Below, piece by piece: positions 36,917 to 45,050 of a stretch of DNA of 64,000 bases. The stretch is from Actinacidiphila rubida (GTDB lineage Bacteria > Actinomycetota > Actinomycetes > Streptomycetales > Streptomycetaceae): NCBI RefSeq assembly GCF_900110255.1, contig NZ_FODD01000006.1, positions 186,001-250,000 of the forward strand. Direction: 5' to 3'. Below the pieces are notes generated by a model. The model was not told where the DNA came from, made no database searches, and worked only from the letters and a program-made list of their open reading frames with translations. How positions within the stretch are numbered: position 1 is the stretch's first letter; each line of letters opens with the position of its first letter. A program made the position numbers and the translations under genes.

Positions 36917-37019
36917 CGCCCGAGGTTCACAGCGCGGGTACGGATTACCACGAAGAGGTACTGATCCGGCCAGCTGATCGTCCGACCGTTGACACTCCGT
37001 CAACAGGCGGCGGAACGGA

Positions 37020-37772
37020 TCACCTTACGGGCAGGTGGTACACCGCCCGGTAGCGCTCGGCCGGGATGACCACGTCGGCGGTCTCCACCGGGCGGCCGGA
37101 CGCGAAGTAGGTGCGCCGGATCTCGATGACGATGTGCCCCGGCACCCCGCCGAGCGCGGCCGTCTCCTCGGCCAGGCCGGGGCGGGCCCCGACCTCCTCG
37201 GCCATGTGGTCGACCAGGACGTCGATCGCCGCCATCCGCGGGACCACGCCCTGCCCGGCGACCGGGCCCTCCTCGGGCAGCAGCACGGGGGTGCGCGAGG
37301 TCAGCGCGAGCGGCTCCCACGAGGTGGTGAGCATCGACGGCTCGCCCTCGGTGCGGAAGACGTACTGGGTGCGCATCACGCGCTCGCCGGGGACGATGGC
37401 CAGCCGCTCGGCGATGTCCGGGCCGGCGATGTCCTGCACGCTGCGCGACTCCCAGCTGCCCTTGCTGCCCTCGTCCGCCTGCTCCTGACGGTACGTCGTG
37501 GGCGGGCCGGACGGCCGGTAGCCGCTGCGCACGATCCGGCGGGGGCGGGGCCGCTCGCGGACGTACGTGCCGGAGCCGGAGCGGCCCTCGACGAAGCCCT
37601 CGGCCATCAGGACCTTGCGGGCCTCCAGGGCGACGGTGTCCGAGACGCCGTACTCCGTTCTGATCCGGGCCTGCGAGGGCAGCCGGGCGTGCGGCGGGAG
37701 CGTGCCGTCGAGGATCTTGCGCCGCAGGTCCTCGGCGACGCGGAGGTAGGCGGGCTGCTCACCGAAGGCCAC
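37020..37772 (-). CDS. GntR-family transcriptional regulator (HutC-type)
   Basis: 250 residues from GTG at 37772, with GGGAGG about 7 bases upstream; in-frame codons up to 37865 give a non-conserved leader. The N-terminal winged helix (about 10-75; AEDLRRKILDGTLPPHARLPSQARIRTEYGVSD shows the GntR pattern) is followed by a UTRA effector domain (about 100-245; ERVMRTQYVFRTEGEP, VVIPAERYRAVYHLPVR). The effector is probably a small metabolite but cannot be named. It is not DasR, whose sequence differs clearly. It is transcribed alone. Confidence 0.88.
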   Translation of the reverse strand: MAFGEQPAYLRVAEDLRRKILDGTLPPHARLPSQARIRTEYGVSDTVALEARKVLMAEGFVEGRSGSGTYVRERPRPRRIVRSGYRPSGPPTTYRQEQADEGSKGSWESRSVQDIAGPDIAERLAIVPGERVMRTQYVFRTEGEPSMLTTSWEPLALTSRTPVLLPEEGPVAGQGVVPRMAAIDVLVDHMAEEVGARPGLAEETAALGGVPGHIVIEIRRTYFASGRPVETADVVIPAERYRAVYHLPVR

Positions 37773-37906
37773 GTGCCCCTCCCAGGGGTTGACTGTCCGC
37801 AACAGCTTGGCAACCCTCGGTACTCGACCGCAAGCCTTCCCCTGAACGTCACGTTCCGGATGCACCCCGCCGCCGGGCCCGCGGATCGCCCCACGGGCCG
37901 GGTCCC

Positions 37907-37946
37907 GCGGCCCGGTCCGGCGGAACGGCCCGCCGGACCGGGCCGC
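37907..37946 (-). terminator. 17-base perfect hairpin after the septum-formation-domain gene
   Basis: The arms 37907-37923 and 37930-37946 are perfectly complementary with a 6-base loop, 24 bases after the stop at 37971 on the minus strand. This is one of the strongest hairpins in the window. Confidence 0.8.
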
Positions 37947-37970
37947 ACGGCCCGGATCACCGCCGTCCCG

Positions 37971-39092
37971 TCAGACGCCGACGCCCGAACTGTCGCCGCC
38001 GGTCCTGGCCGAACCCGTCACCCTGCCGTCCATGCTGCCGAAGAAGCAGGTCACCGCCCGGTCGCCGCGGTCCCAGCCCTCGCGCGGCGGCAGGTAGTAG
38101 TAGATGTCCAGGCCGTCGGGGAGCGTCGCGTCGCCCAGGTACGCGTCGGACTCCGAGGCGCACTTCTCGTCGGCGACCGTGGCGATCCGGTCCTCGCCCG
38201 GGTAGTCGGGGCCCAGGCTCGGGTCGACCGTGAACACCGCGTACGCCTCGGCGTCGTGCTCGTCGCCGCAGGGCACCACGTCGACGGAGGTGGAGCGGGT
38301 GCCGGCGTCGCCGTAGTCCGACAGCGAGGTGCCGACGGTGTTGAAGCACTGGCCGGCCCGCAGGTCCTGGACCTTGGTGTTGCCGTCGTCGAGCGCGCCG
38401 ATCACCGCGAGGGTGACGGTCAGCGCCATCACCACGGTCCCGATGGCGTTGATGATGATGCCGGCGATCGCCATGCCGCGGCCGCGCTGCCCGGTGCGCC
38501 GGATCTGCCGCAGGCTGATGACGCCGAAGACGATGCCGAGGAACGGCACGCACCACGCGGTCAGCGAGACCACTAGCGCGGCGATCGCCAGGCCGTTGGT
38601 GCCCTGCTCGACGGGGTGGTACCAGCCGCCCTGCCCGGGGTAGCCGTACGGGCCGCCGACCGGGCCGTACGGGTTGCCGCCGGGGTACGGCCCCGCGCCG
38701 TACGGCTGCTGGCCGTACGGGTGCGGCCCCTGCGGCTGACCCCAGCCGGGCGCACCGCCGAACGGCGGCTGCTGCCCGGGGTGCGGGAAGGGCGGCAGCG
38801 GGGCGCCGGGCGCGGGCGGCACCGGCGGCGGGGCGTCGGTCCCGCCGGGTACGGGCGGCACCGGCGGCGGGGCGTCGGATCCGAACGCTCCGGGAGGGGC
38901 GGGCTGCGCGGTCGCGGGAGCGTCGGCGCCGGTGGCGGCTTCGTCCGTGGTGGCGGCCGCGTCGAACGGCGCGGCCGCGGGCGCCGGAACGGCGTCGGCG
39001 TACGAGGGGCCGTCGGCCTGGGTGGGGACCGCGCCGGGCGGCGGCGCGTCCTCGGGCGACGGTGTCGGCGGAGGGGGCGGGGGTATGTCCAC
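37971..39092 (-). CDS. DUF4190 / septum-formation-domain membrane protein
   Basis: 373 residues from GTG at 39092. About 160 residues of Pro/Ala/Gly-rich sequence (ending in PYGPVGGPYGYPGQGGW) are followed by two transmembrane helices joined by a short basic loop (about 167-235), the DUF4190 pattern. The outer domain (about 240-365) has LRAGQCFNTVG and VPCGDEHDAEAYAVF, typical of the Septum_form family. The conserved cysteines probably form disulfides outside the membrane. The precise role in actinomycetes is not established. A TACACT -10 element 6 bases before the GTG suggests a leaderless transcript. Confidence 0.85.
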   Translation of the reverse strand: MDIPPPPPPTPSPEDAPPPGAVPTQADGPSYADAVPAPAAAPFDAAATTDEAATGADAPATAQPAPPGAFGSDAPPPVPPVPGGTDAPPPVPPAPGAPLPPFPHPGQQPPFGGAPGWGQPQGPHPYGQQPYGAGPYPGGNPYGPVGGPYGYPGQGGWYHPVEQGTNGLAIAALVVSLTAWCVPFLGIVFGVISLRQIRRTGQRGRGMAIAGIIINAIGTVVMALTVTLAVIGALDDGNTKVQDLRAGQCFNTVGTSLSDYGDAGTRSTSVDVVPCGDEHDAEAYAVFTVDPSLGPDYPGEDRIATVADEKCASESDAYLGDATLPDGLDIYYYLPPREGWDRGDRAVTCFFGSMDGRVTGSARTGGDSSGVGV

Positions 39093-39098
39093 CCGGGG

Positions 39099-39104
39099 AG
39101 TGTA
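39099..39104 (-). promoter_or_regulatory. Candidate leaderless -10 element (TACACT) for the septum-formation-domain gene
   Basis: TACACT ends exactly 6 bases before the GTG at 39092. No ribosome site is present between them. A matching -35 is not evident. Confidence 0.5.
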
Positions 39105-39203
39105 CGGTCCGCCGCGGCGGTCGCCGCCCGGCCCCGTACGGCCGTCCCAGCAGCCTCTCAGGCACCACTTGGCGACCGGTCGGCACGGGTTGCGCCATTC
39201 CCC

Positions 39204-39233
39204 TTGACCCCTATTGGTCTAGGCCAATAGCGT
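39204..39233 (+). promoter_or_regulatory. Chitinase promoter, -35 TTGACC and -10 TAGCGT
   Basis: TTGACC (39204-39209) and TAGCGT (39228-39233) are 18 bases apart, and the ATG follows 6 bases after the -10. There is no ribosome site, so the transcript is predicted to be leaderless. The spacer contains the DasR-like site. Confidence 0.7.
39213..39228. promoter_or_regulatory. DasR-type operator (dre) upstream of chitinase
   Basis: The 16-base ATTGGTCTAGGCCAAT is close to the known dre consensus (ACTGGTCTAGACCACT-like; core TGGTCTAGACCA with one change). It sits between -35 and -10 of the chitinase promoter, where bound repressor would block RNA polymerase. In Streptomyces, DasR represses chitinase genes and is released by amino-sugar phosphates; applying that here is inference from the motif. 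Confidence 0.75.
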
Positions 39234-39239
39234 CCGGCC

Positions 39240-40607
39240 ATGCGTCGTCGAATCCTCGGCCGTTTGGCCGCGACGGCCGCCACCCTCTCGGTGGTCGCCG
39301 TCCTGCCCGCCCTCGCGGGCGGCAGCTCCGCGCAAGCCCACGACGGTTCCGGCCCCGCGGCCGGCTCGTCGTACCGAAGCGTCGGTTACTTCACCCAGTG
39401 GGGCATCTACGGACGCAACTACCAGGTGAAGAACGTCGAGACGTCCGGCACCGCCGCCAAGCTCACCCACCTCAACTACGCGTTCGCCAACGTCGGCGCC
39501 GACGGGACCTGCTTCGAGGGCAACGTCGCCGGCCAGGCGGACGCGTGGGCCGACTACCAGCACCCGGTCGACGCGGCCACCTCGGTGGACGGCACCGCCG
39601 ACACCGCGGACCAGCCGCTCGCCGGCAACTTCAACCAGCTCCGGGAACTGAAGGCCGCCCACCCCGGCCTGAAGGTCATGATCTCGATCGGCGGCTGGAG
39701 CTGGTCCACCCACCTGTCCGACGCGGCCAGGACCCCCGCCTCCCGCAAGGCGCTCGTCGCCTCGTGCCTGGACCTGTTCATCAAGGGCAACCTGCCGCTG
39801 CTCGACGGCAAGGGCGGCCCGGGCTCCGCGGCCGGCCTGTTCGACGGCGTCGACATCGACTGGGAGTGGCCGGGCTCCGCCGGCGACACCTCCACCGTCT
39901 ACCGGCCCGAGGACAAGCAGGACTTCACCGCGCTGGCCGCGGAGTTCCGCCACCAGCTCGACGCCTACGGGCGCACCACCCACAAGCACTACGACCTGTC
40001 CGCGTTCCTGCCCGCCGCCCCGGCGAAGATGGACGCCGGCTTCGAGGCCCGGAAGATCTTCCACTACCTCGACTTCGGCACCGTCCAGGGCTACGACTTC
40101 CACGGCCCGTACGAGGCGACGACCAACCAGCAGTCGGCGCTGCGCGCGCCGGCCGCCACCCCGGTCGCCCACGACTTCAGCGACACCCAGGCGATCGGCG
40201 ACTGGCTGCGCCGCGGCGCGCCGGCCCGCCAGCTCGTACTCGGCGTCCCGTTCTACGGCCAGGGCTGGACCGGCGTGCCCGACGGCGGCACGGCGGGCCT
40301 GTTCCAGCCGTCGACCGGGCCGGCGCCGGCCACCTGGCAGGCCGGCAACGAGGACTACCACGCCCTCAAGGTCCTCGCCCAGTCCGGCACGTACACCGTC
40401 CACCGCGACACCAGGGACGGCTTCGCCTGGCTCTACGACGGCACCAACTTCTGGACCTACGACGACCCGCAGGTCATCGCCCAGAAGACGGCGTTCATCC
40501 GGGCCGCGCACCTCGGCGGCGCCATGGTCTGGTCGCTCGACGGCGACACGTCCGACGGTGAGCTGATGACGGCGATCCACGACGGCCTGACCCCGCACCA
40601 CCACTGA
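39240..40607 (+). CDS. Secreted GH18 chitinase
   Basis: 455 residues. A signal peptide (Arg-rich start, hydrophobic core, SAQA near residue 33) directs export. The mature protein is one GH18 catalytic domain: SIGGWSWSTHLSD and the D-x-x-D-x-D-x-E motif DGVDIDWEW at residues 202-210, with E209 as the acid. There is no separate chitin-binding or fibronectin domain, so it is a single-domain enzyme. It hydrolyses beta-1,4 links of chitin outside the cell. Its promoter carries a DasR-type site, linking it to amino-sugar control. It is transcribed alone and ends at a hairpin shared with the LysR gene. Confidence 0.93.
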   Translation: MRRRILGRLAATAATLSVVAVLPALAGGSSAQAHDGSGPAAGSSYRSVGYFTQWGIYGRNYQVKNVETSGTAAKLTHLNYAFANVGADGTCFEGNVAGQADAWADYQHPVDAATSVDGTADTADQPLAGNFNQLRELKAAHPGLKVMISIGGWSWSTHLSDAARTPASRKALVASCLDLFIKGNLPLLDGKGGPGSAAGLFDGVDIDWEWPGSAGDTSTVYRPEDKQDFTALAAEFRHQLDAYGRTTHKHYDLSAFLPAAPAKMDAGFEARKIFHYLDFGTVQGYDFHGPYEATTNQQSALRAPAATPVAHDFSDTQAIGDWLRRGAPARQLVLGVPFYGQGWTGVPDGGTAGLFQPSTGPAPATWQAGNEDYHALKVLAQSGTYTVHRDTRDGFAWLYDGTNFWTYDDPQVIAQKTAFIRAAHLGGAMVWSLDGDTSDGELMTAIHDGLTPHHH

Positions 40608-40622
40608 CGGCAGGCCACCGAC

Positions 40623-40661
40623 GGTGCCCGGGCTCCCCTCCCTGCCGGGAGTCCGGGCACC
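40623..40661. terminator. Bidirectional hairpin between chitinase and LysR genes
   Basis: 15-base arms (40623-40637 and 40647-40661) pair with one mismatch around a 9-base loop. It lies between convergent stops at 40607 and 40667 and can serve both. Confidence 0.75.
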
Positions 40662-40666
40662 GCACA

Positions 40667-41572
40667 CTACGTCCGGTCGCCACCCTCCACCACCTGCCGG
40701 CACGCCGCCGCGTAGGCCCGCACCAGCGGCCCGGCCGCGTCCCGCCGCCAGGCCAGCGCGAACCGGCTCGGGCTGATGCCCCGCACCGGGCGCGTGACGA
40801 CACCGCCCAGGCTCACCAGCGGCGCGTTGCCCGCGGCGAGCAGCACCACGCCCAGGCCCGCGGTCAGCGCCTCGTACGTCTCCTCGGTGCTCGCCACCTC
40901 CGCGCCGATCCGCGGCGGGCGCCCGCCGCGGGCGTCCAGCGCCAGCCAGTAGTCCCGCAGCGGGCCCGCGGCGGCCGGCAGCGCCAGGAACGGCTCGGCG
41001 GCCAGCTCGGCGAAGTCGACGGCGTCCCGGCCGGCCAGCGGGTGCCGCTCGGGCAGCGCCACCAGCCGCGGCTCCTCGGCGACCACCAGGTGCGCGTAGC
41101 GGTCCTCGCCGGGCAGCGGCAGCCAGACGAACGCCACGTCGCTCGTGCCGTCCGCCAGACCCGCCGACGGGTCCTCCCAGCCGACCTGCCGCAGCCGCAG
41201 CACCGCCTCCGGGCAGGCCGCGGTGAAGCGGGAGCGGACCGCGGGCAGCAGGCCGCCGCGCCCCGGGCTGGTGCTCATCCCCACCACGAGCGTGCTGCGC
41301 TGCGCGGCCTTCGCCTCCTCGACCGCCCCCCGCGCCGCGTCCCACGCCTCCAGCACCCGCCGCGCGTGCGGCAGCAGCGCCGTCCCCGCCGCCGTCAGCG
41401 CCACACCGTGGCGGTCCCTGACGAACAGCGGCGTGCCCAACTGCCGTTCCAGGGCCCGGATCTGCTTGCTCAGCGCGGGCTGCGACACGTACAGCCGCTC
41501 GGCCGCCCTGGTGAAGTGCAGCTCCTCGGCGACGACCGTGAAGTACCGCAGGTCCCGCCCGTGAACGTCCAT
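40667..41572 (-). CDS. LysR-family transcriptional regulator
   Basis: 301 residues from the ATG at 41572 (MDVHGRDLRYFTVV); an ATG two codons earlier (41578) is possible. The winged-helix HTH is clear (LHFTRAAERLYVSQPALSKQIRALERQLG, about 20-48), followed by a linker helix and a LysR substrate-binding domain (about 95-290). It diverges from the SDR gene at 41698, the usual arrangement of a LysR regulator and its target; both the target and the effector are inferred. TAGCCG lies 6 bases before 41572, a weak leaderless -10. Confidence 0.9.
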   Translation of the reverse strand: MDVHGRDLRYFTVVAEELHFTRAAERLYVSQPALSKQIRALERQLGTPLFVRDRHGVALTAAGTALLPHARRVLEAWDAARGAVEEAKAAQRSTLVVGMSTSPGRGGLLPAVRSRFTAACPEAVLRLRQVGWEDPSAGLADGTSDVAFVWLPLPGEDRYAHLVVAEEPRLVALPERHPLAGRDAVDFAELAAEPFLALPAAAGPLRDYWLALDARGGRPPRIGAEVASTEETYEALTAGLGVVLLAAGNAPLVSLGGVVTRPVRGISPSRFALAWRRDAAGPLVRAYAAACRQVVEGGDRT

Positions 41573-41697
41573 GACCATCGGCTATCACGACAGGTCTTGG
41601 ACGGGCAACCGGGACCGGCGCGAGGCTGGAGGCACCGCGGGCGGGAAGCCCGCACAAGTCCGCACCACTGTCGCGAGCGGGATGAACGGGAGACGTC

Positions 41698-42528
41698 ATG
41701 AACAAGGTCTGGCTGGTCACCGGAGCCAACAGCGGCTTCGGCCGGGCGATCACCGAGGCCGCGGTGGCCGCGGGCGACATCGTGGTCGCGGCCGCCCGCC
41801 GGGCCGGCACGCTCGACGACCTGGTGGCCGCGCACCCCGACCAGGTGGAGGCACTGCGGCTGGACGTCACCGACGCGGCCCGCATCGACGAGGCGGTGAG
41901 CGACGTCGTCGCCCGCCACGGGCGGATCGACGTGCTGGTCAACAACGCGGGCCGCAGCCACGTCGGGGCGTTCGAGGAGACCACCGACGAGGAGCTGCGG
42001 GCGCTGTTCGACGTGCACGTCTTCGGGCCCGCGGCCCTGGTGCGGGCGGTGCTGCCGCACATGCGGGAGCGCAGGTCCGGCGCGATCGTGCAGATGAGCA
42101 GCATGGGCGGGCGGATGTCCTTCGCCGGGTTCTCGGCGTACTCCGGCACCAAGTTCGCCCTGGAGGGCATGACCGAGGCGCTGGCGGACGAGGTGGGGCC
42201 GCTGGGCATCAGGACGCTGATCGTCGAGCCGGGCGCGTTCCGGACGTCGCTGATGGACAACGTCACCACCAGCCCCGGCGAGCTGCCGGACTACGCGGAC
42301 ACGGTCGGCGCCACCCGGAAGATGGCGGCCGCGGGCAGCGGGGCCGTCGCCGGCGACCCGGCCAGGGCCGCGGCCGTCATCCTCGCCGCACTCGACGCGG
42401 AGGACGCCCCACTGCACCTCCCCCTCGGCCCCGACGGCGTCGCGGCGGTCTCCACCGCGCTGACCCGGGTCCAGGACGGCATCGAGGCCTGGCGCGACCG
42501 GGCCACCGCCACGTCCTTCCCCGCCTAG
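41698..42528 (+). CDS. Short-chain dehydrogenase/reductase (SDR)
   Basis: 276 residues, with GGGAGA about 6 bases before the ATG. The Rossmann motif TGANSGFG is at about 8-15, NNAG is present near 82, and the catalytic YSGTK is at 148-152 with the preceding Ser in QMSSMGG. This is a classical SDR, NAD(P)-dependent. The residue pattern after the second strand (AAARRAG) suggests NADP preference. The substrate is unknown; the SFAGFSAYSGTKFALEGMTE region is common in uncharacterised actinobacterial SDRs. It is probably controlled by the divergent LysR regulator. Confidence 0.9.
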   Translation: MNKVWLVTGANSGFGRAITEAAVAAGDIVVAAARRAGTLDDLVAAHPDQVEALRLDVTDAARIDEAVSDVVARHGRIDVLVNNAGRSHVGAFEETTDEELRALFDVHVFGPAALVRAVLPHMRERRSGAIVQMSSMGGRMSFAGFSAYSGTKFALEGMTEALADEVGPLGIRTLIVEPGAFRTSLMDNVTTSPGELPDYADTVGATRKMAAAGSGAVAGDPARAAAVILAALDAEDAPLHLPLGPDGVAAVSTALTRVQDGIEAWRDRATATSFPA

Positions 42529-42628
42529 CGCGACCGACGGCGGCGGCAGGTCCGCGGTGGGCGCGCGGGAACGGGCGCCCACCGCAACCGGCTTGTCCCG
42601 GCCGGACGCCCCCGTGGATCATCGACCC

Positions 42629-43489
42629 ATGCCCACCTTCAGCGCGCCCGACGGCACCGTCCTCTCCTACCGCACCGCGGGAGGAGAAGGCGGCGCCCCG
42701 CTCGTCTGCCTGCCCGGGGGGCCGATGCGCGCGTCGGCCTACCTGGGCGACCTCGGCGGCCTGGCCGCGCACCGCCGGCTCGTCCTGCTGGACCTGCGCG
42801 GCACCGGCGGCTCCGCGGTCCCCGAGGACAGGGCGACGTACCGCGTCGACCGGCAGGTGCCGGACGTCGAGGCGCTGCGCGTCCACCTGGGCCTGGACCG
42901 CATGGACCTGCTCGCCCACTCGGCGGCGGGCGACCTGGCCCTCGGATACGCGGCCGCGCACCCCGGGCGCGTCCGCTCGCTGACCCTGGTGACCGCCCGC
43001 GGCCGTGTCCTGGGCGTCGAGTTCACCCCGGACCACCGCCGGGAGGCCGCCTCCCTGCGGGCGGGCGAGCCCTGGTACCCGGCCGCCGCGAACGCCTTCG
43101 AGAAGGTGCTGGCCGGCACCGCGACCGACGCCGACTGGGACGCGGTGGCACCGCTCTTCTACGGCCGCTGGGACGCCGCCGCGCAGGCGCACAGCGCCGC
43201 CGACGTCGAGCAGTCCAACGAGGAGGCCGGCGAACGGTACGCCGCGGCCGGCGCGTTCGACCCGTCGGCCGCCCGTGCGGCGATCTCCGCCCTGACCGCG
43301 CCGGTGCTGCTCTACGCGGGCGAACTCGACGGCGGGCCGCGCCCGCGGGTGGCCGCGGCGATGGCCGCGATGATCCCGGGCGCCCGCCTCGTCGTCCAGC
43401 CCGGCGGCGGCCACTTCCCCTGGCTCGACGACCCGGCCCACTTCACCCGGACCGTCGCGGCCTTCCTCGACGAGGCGGAACCGGCCTGA
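42629..43489 (+). CDS. Alpha/beta hydrolase
   Basis: 286 residues from the ATG at 42629 (MPTFSAPDGTVLSYRTAGG). The order is typical: oxyanion region CLPGGPMRAS, LDLRGTGGS, nucleophile elbow LAHSAAG with Ser98 (Ala replaces the first Gly of G-x-S-x-G), a cap region, a late Asp (YAGELDG) and a final His (GGGHFPWLDDP). This resembles proline iminopeptidase-like hydrolases but does not prove peptidase activity. It starts 101 bases after the SDR, possibly from its own promoter (GATCAT 6 bases before the ATG is a weak match). Confidence 0.88.
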   Translation: MPTFSAPDGTVLSYRTAGGEGGAPLVCLPGGPMRASAYLGDLGGLAAHRRLVLLDLRGTGGSAVPEDRATYRVDRQVPDVEALRVHLGLDRMDLLAHSAAGDLALGYAAAHPGRVRSLTLVTARGRVLGVEFTPDHRREAASLRAGEPWYPAAANAFEKVLAGTATDADWDAVAPLFYGRWDAAAQAHSAADVEQSNEEAGERYAAAGAFDPSAARAAISALTAPVLLYAGELDGGPRPRVAAAMAAMIPGARLVVQPGGGHFPWLDDPAHFTRTVAAFLDEAEPA

Positions 43490-43634
43490 CCAGCCCGGTT
43501 ACGGCCCCGGGGGCCCTGAGGACCTGCCCGCCGCACCCCGCCTGTCCCGCGGGGCCCGGCACGCCCCCGGCGCGAGCACGAGACACCGCGGGCCCCGCCC
43601 GCGAGGGGCGGACGGCGGCATGTGCCGGGCGGGC

Positions 43635-44486
43635 CTAGCCGCGGCCGCGGGGCTTTCCGCGGCGGGGGGAGCGGGCGGAGGGCGCGGCGGCGCGCTTGGC
43701 CGGTTTCGCGCCGGACTTCCCGGACCCGCCCGCCTTCGCCGAACCGGCGGACTTCGCGGACTTCGCGGACTTCGCGGACTTCGCCCCCTTGGCAGGCTTG
43801 GCGGGCTTGGCGGGCGTGCCCGCCTTGGCGTCGCCCGCCGGGCCGGGCCTGCCCTGGGCCTGCTGGGCGGCGCGGCCGCGGGTGCTGTTGGGGGTGCGGC
43901 CGCGGACGATGCCGATGAAGTCGTCGACGAGGTCGGTGGTGGCGTCCTCCGGCCAGGACAGGGCGACGCCGGACTGCGGCGCGTCCGACACCGTCCGGTA
44001 CGTCAGGTCCCTGCGGTGGTGGAGGCGGGCCAGCGACTGCGGGACGAACAGCAGGCCGACACCGGCCGCGACCAGCTCGATCGCGTCCGCGGTCGTGGCC
44101 GGGCGCTCGAACGCCGGCCGGCCGGGCGGCGCCGCGCCGCCCCAGTCGAGGGCGTCGTCCAGCGGGTGCTGCACGATCTCGTCGGCGAGGTCGGCGAGCG
44201 TCACGTCCTCCGCGGCCGCCACGTAGTGGTCCTTCGGGACCACCACCACGGTCGTCTCGGTGTAGAGCGGGATCGCGCTGAGCTCGGTGCGGTCGACGGG
44301 CAGCCGGACCAGGCCGGCGTCGGCGCCGCGTTCCCGCAGCACGTCCTCCGCCTCCCCGGCGGTCACCGCGACGAGGGCGAGCGGCACGTCGGGCCGCCGC
44401 TCGTTCCAGATCCGCACCCACTTGCCCGGCGTCACGCCGGGGACGTAGGCGAGCCGGAACGCTGGGGTCTTAGCCGGGCCTGTCAC
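43635..44486 (-). CDS. LysR-type effector domain without HTH, with Lys/Ala-rich tail
   Basis: 283 residues from GTG at 44486. Residues about 8-195 form a LysR substrate-binding domain (FRLAYVPGVTPGKWVRIWNE, ETTVVVVPKDHYVA, VAAGVGLLFVPQSLARL). No N-terminal DNA-binding helix-turn-helix exists, and a TAGCCT -10 element 6 bases before the GTG argues against a lost N-terminus. The last 85 residues are Lys/Ala/Pro/Gly repeats (AKSAKSAKSAKSAGSAK, ending in RSPRRGKPRGRG) like histone H1 or actinobacterial HU tails and could bind DNA non-specifically. It diverges from the DUF5997 gene 58 bases away. I infer a sensor that works with a separate protein. Confidence 0.82.
   Translation of the reverse strand: MTGPAKTPAFRLAYVPGVTPGKWVRIWNERRPDVPLALVAVTAGEAEDVLRERGADAGLVRLPVDRTELSAIPLYTETTVVVVPKDHYVAAAEDVTLADLADEIVQHPLDDALDWGGAAPPGRPAFERPATTADAIELVAAGVGLLFVPQSLARLHHRRDLTYRTVSDAPQSGVALSWPEDATTDLVDDFIGIVRGRTPNSTRGRAAQQAQGRPGPAGDAKAGTPAKPAKPAKGAKSAKSAKSAKSAGSAKAGGSGKSGAKPAKRAAAPSARSPRRGKPRGRG
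43748..43783. repeat. Four perfect 9-base tandem repeats encoding the KSA tail
   Basis: CGGACTTCG is repeated four times without change, encoding Ser-Ala-Lys units on the minus strand. Perfect copies at the DNA level suggest recent expansion and possible length variation between strains. Confidence 0.8.
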
Positions 44487-44492
44487 CCCGCA

Positions 44493-44498
44493 AGGCTA
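44493..44498 (-). promoter_or_regulatory. Candidate leaderless -10 element (TAGCCT) for the LysR effector-domain gene
   Basis: TAGCCT ends 6 bases before the GTG at 44486. It fixes the start and makes an upstream HTH unlikely. Confidence 0.55.
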
Positions 44499-44531
44499 TC
44501 GGTGCCGGTCAGCAGGGGCACGCGCGCGCTT

Positions 44532-44537
44532 TACCCT
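44532..44537 (+). promoter_or_regulatory. Candidate leaderless -10 element (TACCCT) for the DUF5997 gene
   Basis: TACCCT ends 7 bases before the ATG at 44545. The divergent -10 of the LysR effector-domain gene is only 33 bases away, so the two promoters share one short control region. Confidence 0.5.
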
Positions 44538-44544
44538 TGACGGC

Positions 44545-44952
44545 ATGACGTCGCAGAAGACCGCCCAGACGATGAAGCCCGCGACCGCGGCCAAGAAGCT
44601 GGGTGTGTACCTCCAGGCCACCCCCGCCGAGTTCCAGGAGGGCACGGTCTCACGCGCCGAGCTGAACGCCCTGCAGGCCGACCCTCCGCAGTGGCTGCAG
44701 GACCTGCGGCGCGACGGCCCGCACCCGCGGCCGGTCGTCGCCTCGCGGCTCGGCGTGTCCATCGCGGGGCTGGCCCGCGGCGGGGTGACCGAGGCGCTCA
44801 CCACCCGGCAGATCGAGGACCTCCGGCAGGAGAACCCCGACTGGCTGGAGCGCGAGCGCGCCACCCAGGCCGAGGTCCGCAAGGAGACCGCCCGCATCAA
44901 GCAGAAGCACGCGGAGCGCAGCGGCGACGACGCCGACGGCACCGGGCGCTGA
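44545..44952 (+). CDS. DUF5997-family small protein
   Basis: 135 residues, soluble and charged. AAKKLGVYLQATPAEFQEG near the start and PVVASRLGVSIAGLARGGV in the middle have a helix-turn-helix-like pattern; the C-terminus is a charged helix (ERATQAEVRKETARIKQKH). It matches what I recall of DUF5997, found next to the HTH-less LysR effector domain. The function is unknown. The divergent arrangement with a shared short promoter suggests that the two proteins work together. Confidence 0.78.
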   Translation: MTSQKTAQTMKPATAAKKLGVYLQATPAEFQEGTVSRAELNALQADPPQWLQDLRRDGPHPRPVVASRLGVSIAGLARGGVTEALTTRQIEDLRQENPDWLERERATQAEVRKETARIKQKHAERSGDDADGTGR

Positions 44953-44994
44953 CCCCCCGGCGCCCCGGCCCGCGCGGCCCTCACACGAAGGGCA

Positions 44995-45030
44995 GGGCCC
45001 CCGCCCGGCGTCGCCGCCGGGCGGGGGCCC
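44995..45030. terminator. Bidirectional 16-base hairpin
   Basis: Perfect 16-base arms (44995-45010 and 45015-45030) with a 4-base loop lie between the convergent stops of the DUF5997 gene and the phosphoesterase gene. Confidence 0.85.
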
Positions 45031-45050
45031 TCGTCGTGCGAGCGGTGTGA

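Noticed and set aside
37020..37772. The GntR regulator as DasR, because a DasR-type site lies nearby
   Set aside because: The protein's HTH and effector regions differ clearly from the DasR sequence I know, and DasR is normally encoded elsewhere.
43490..43634. Terminator between the hydrolase and LysR effector-domain genes
   Set aside because: Only short, widely spaced or mismatched inverted repeats were found, not enough to call a hairpin.
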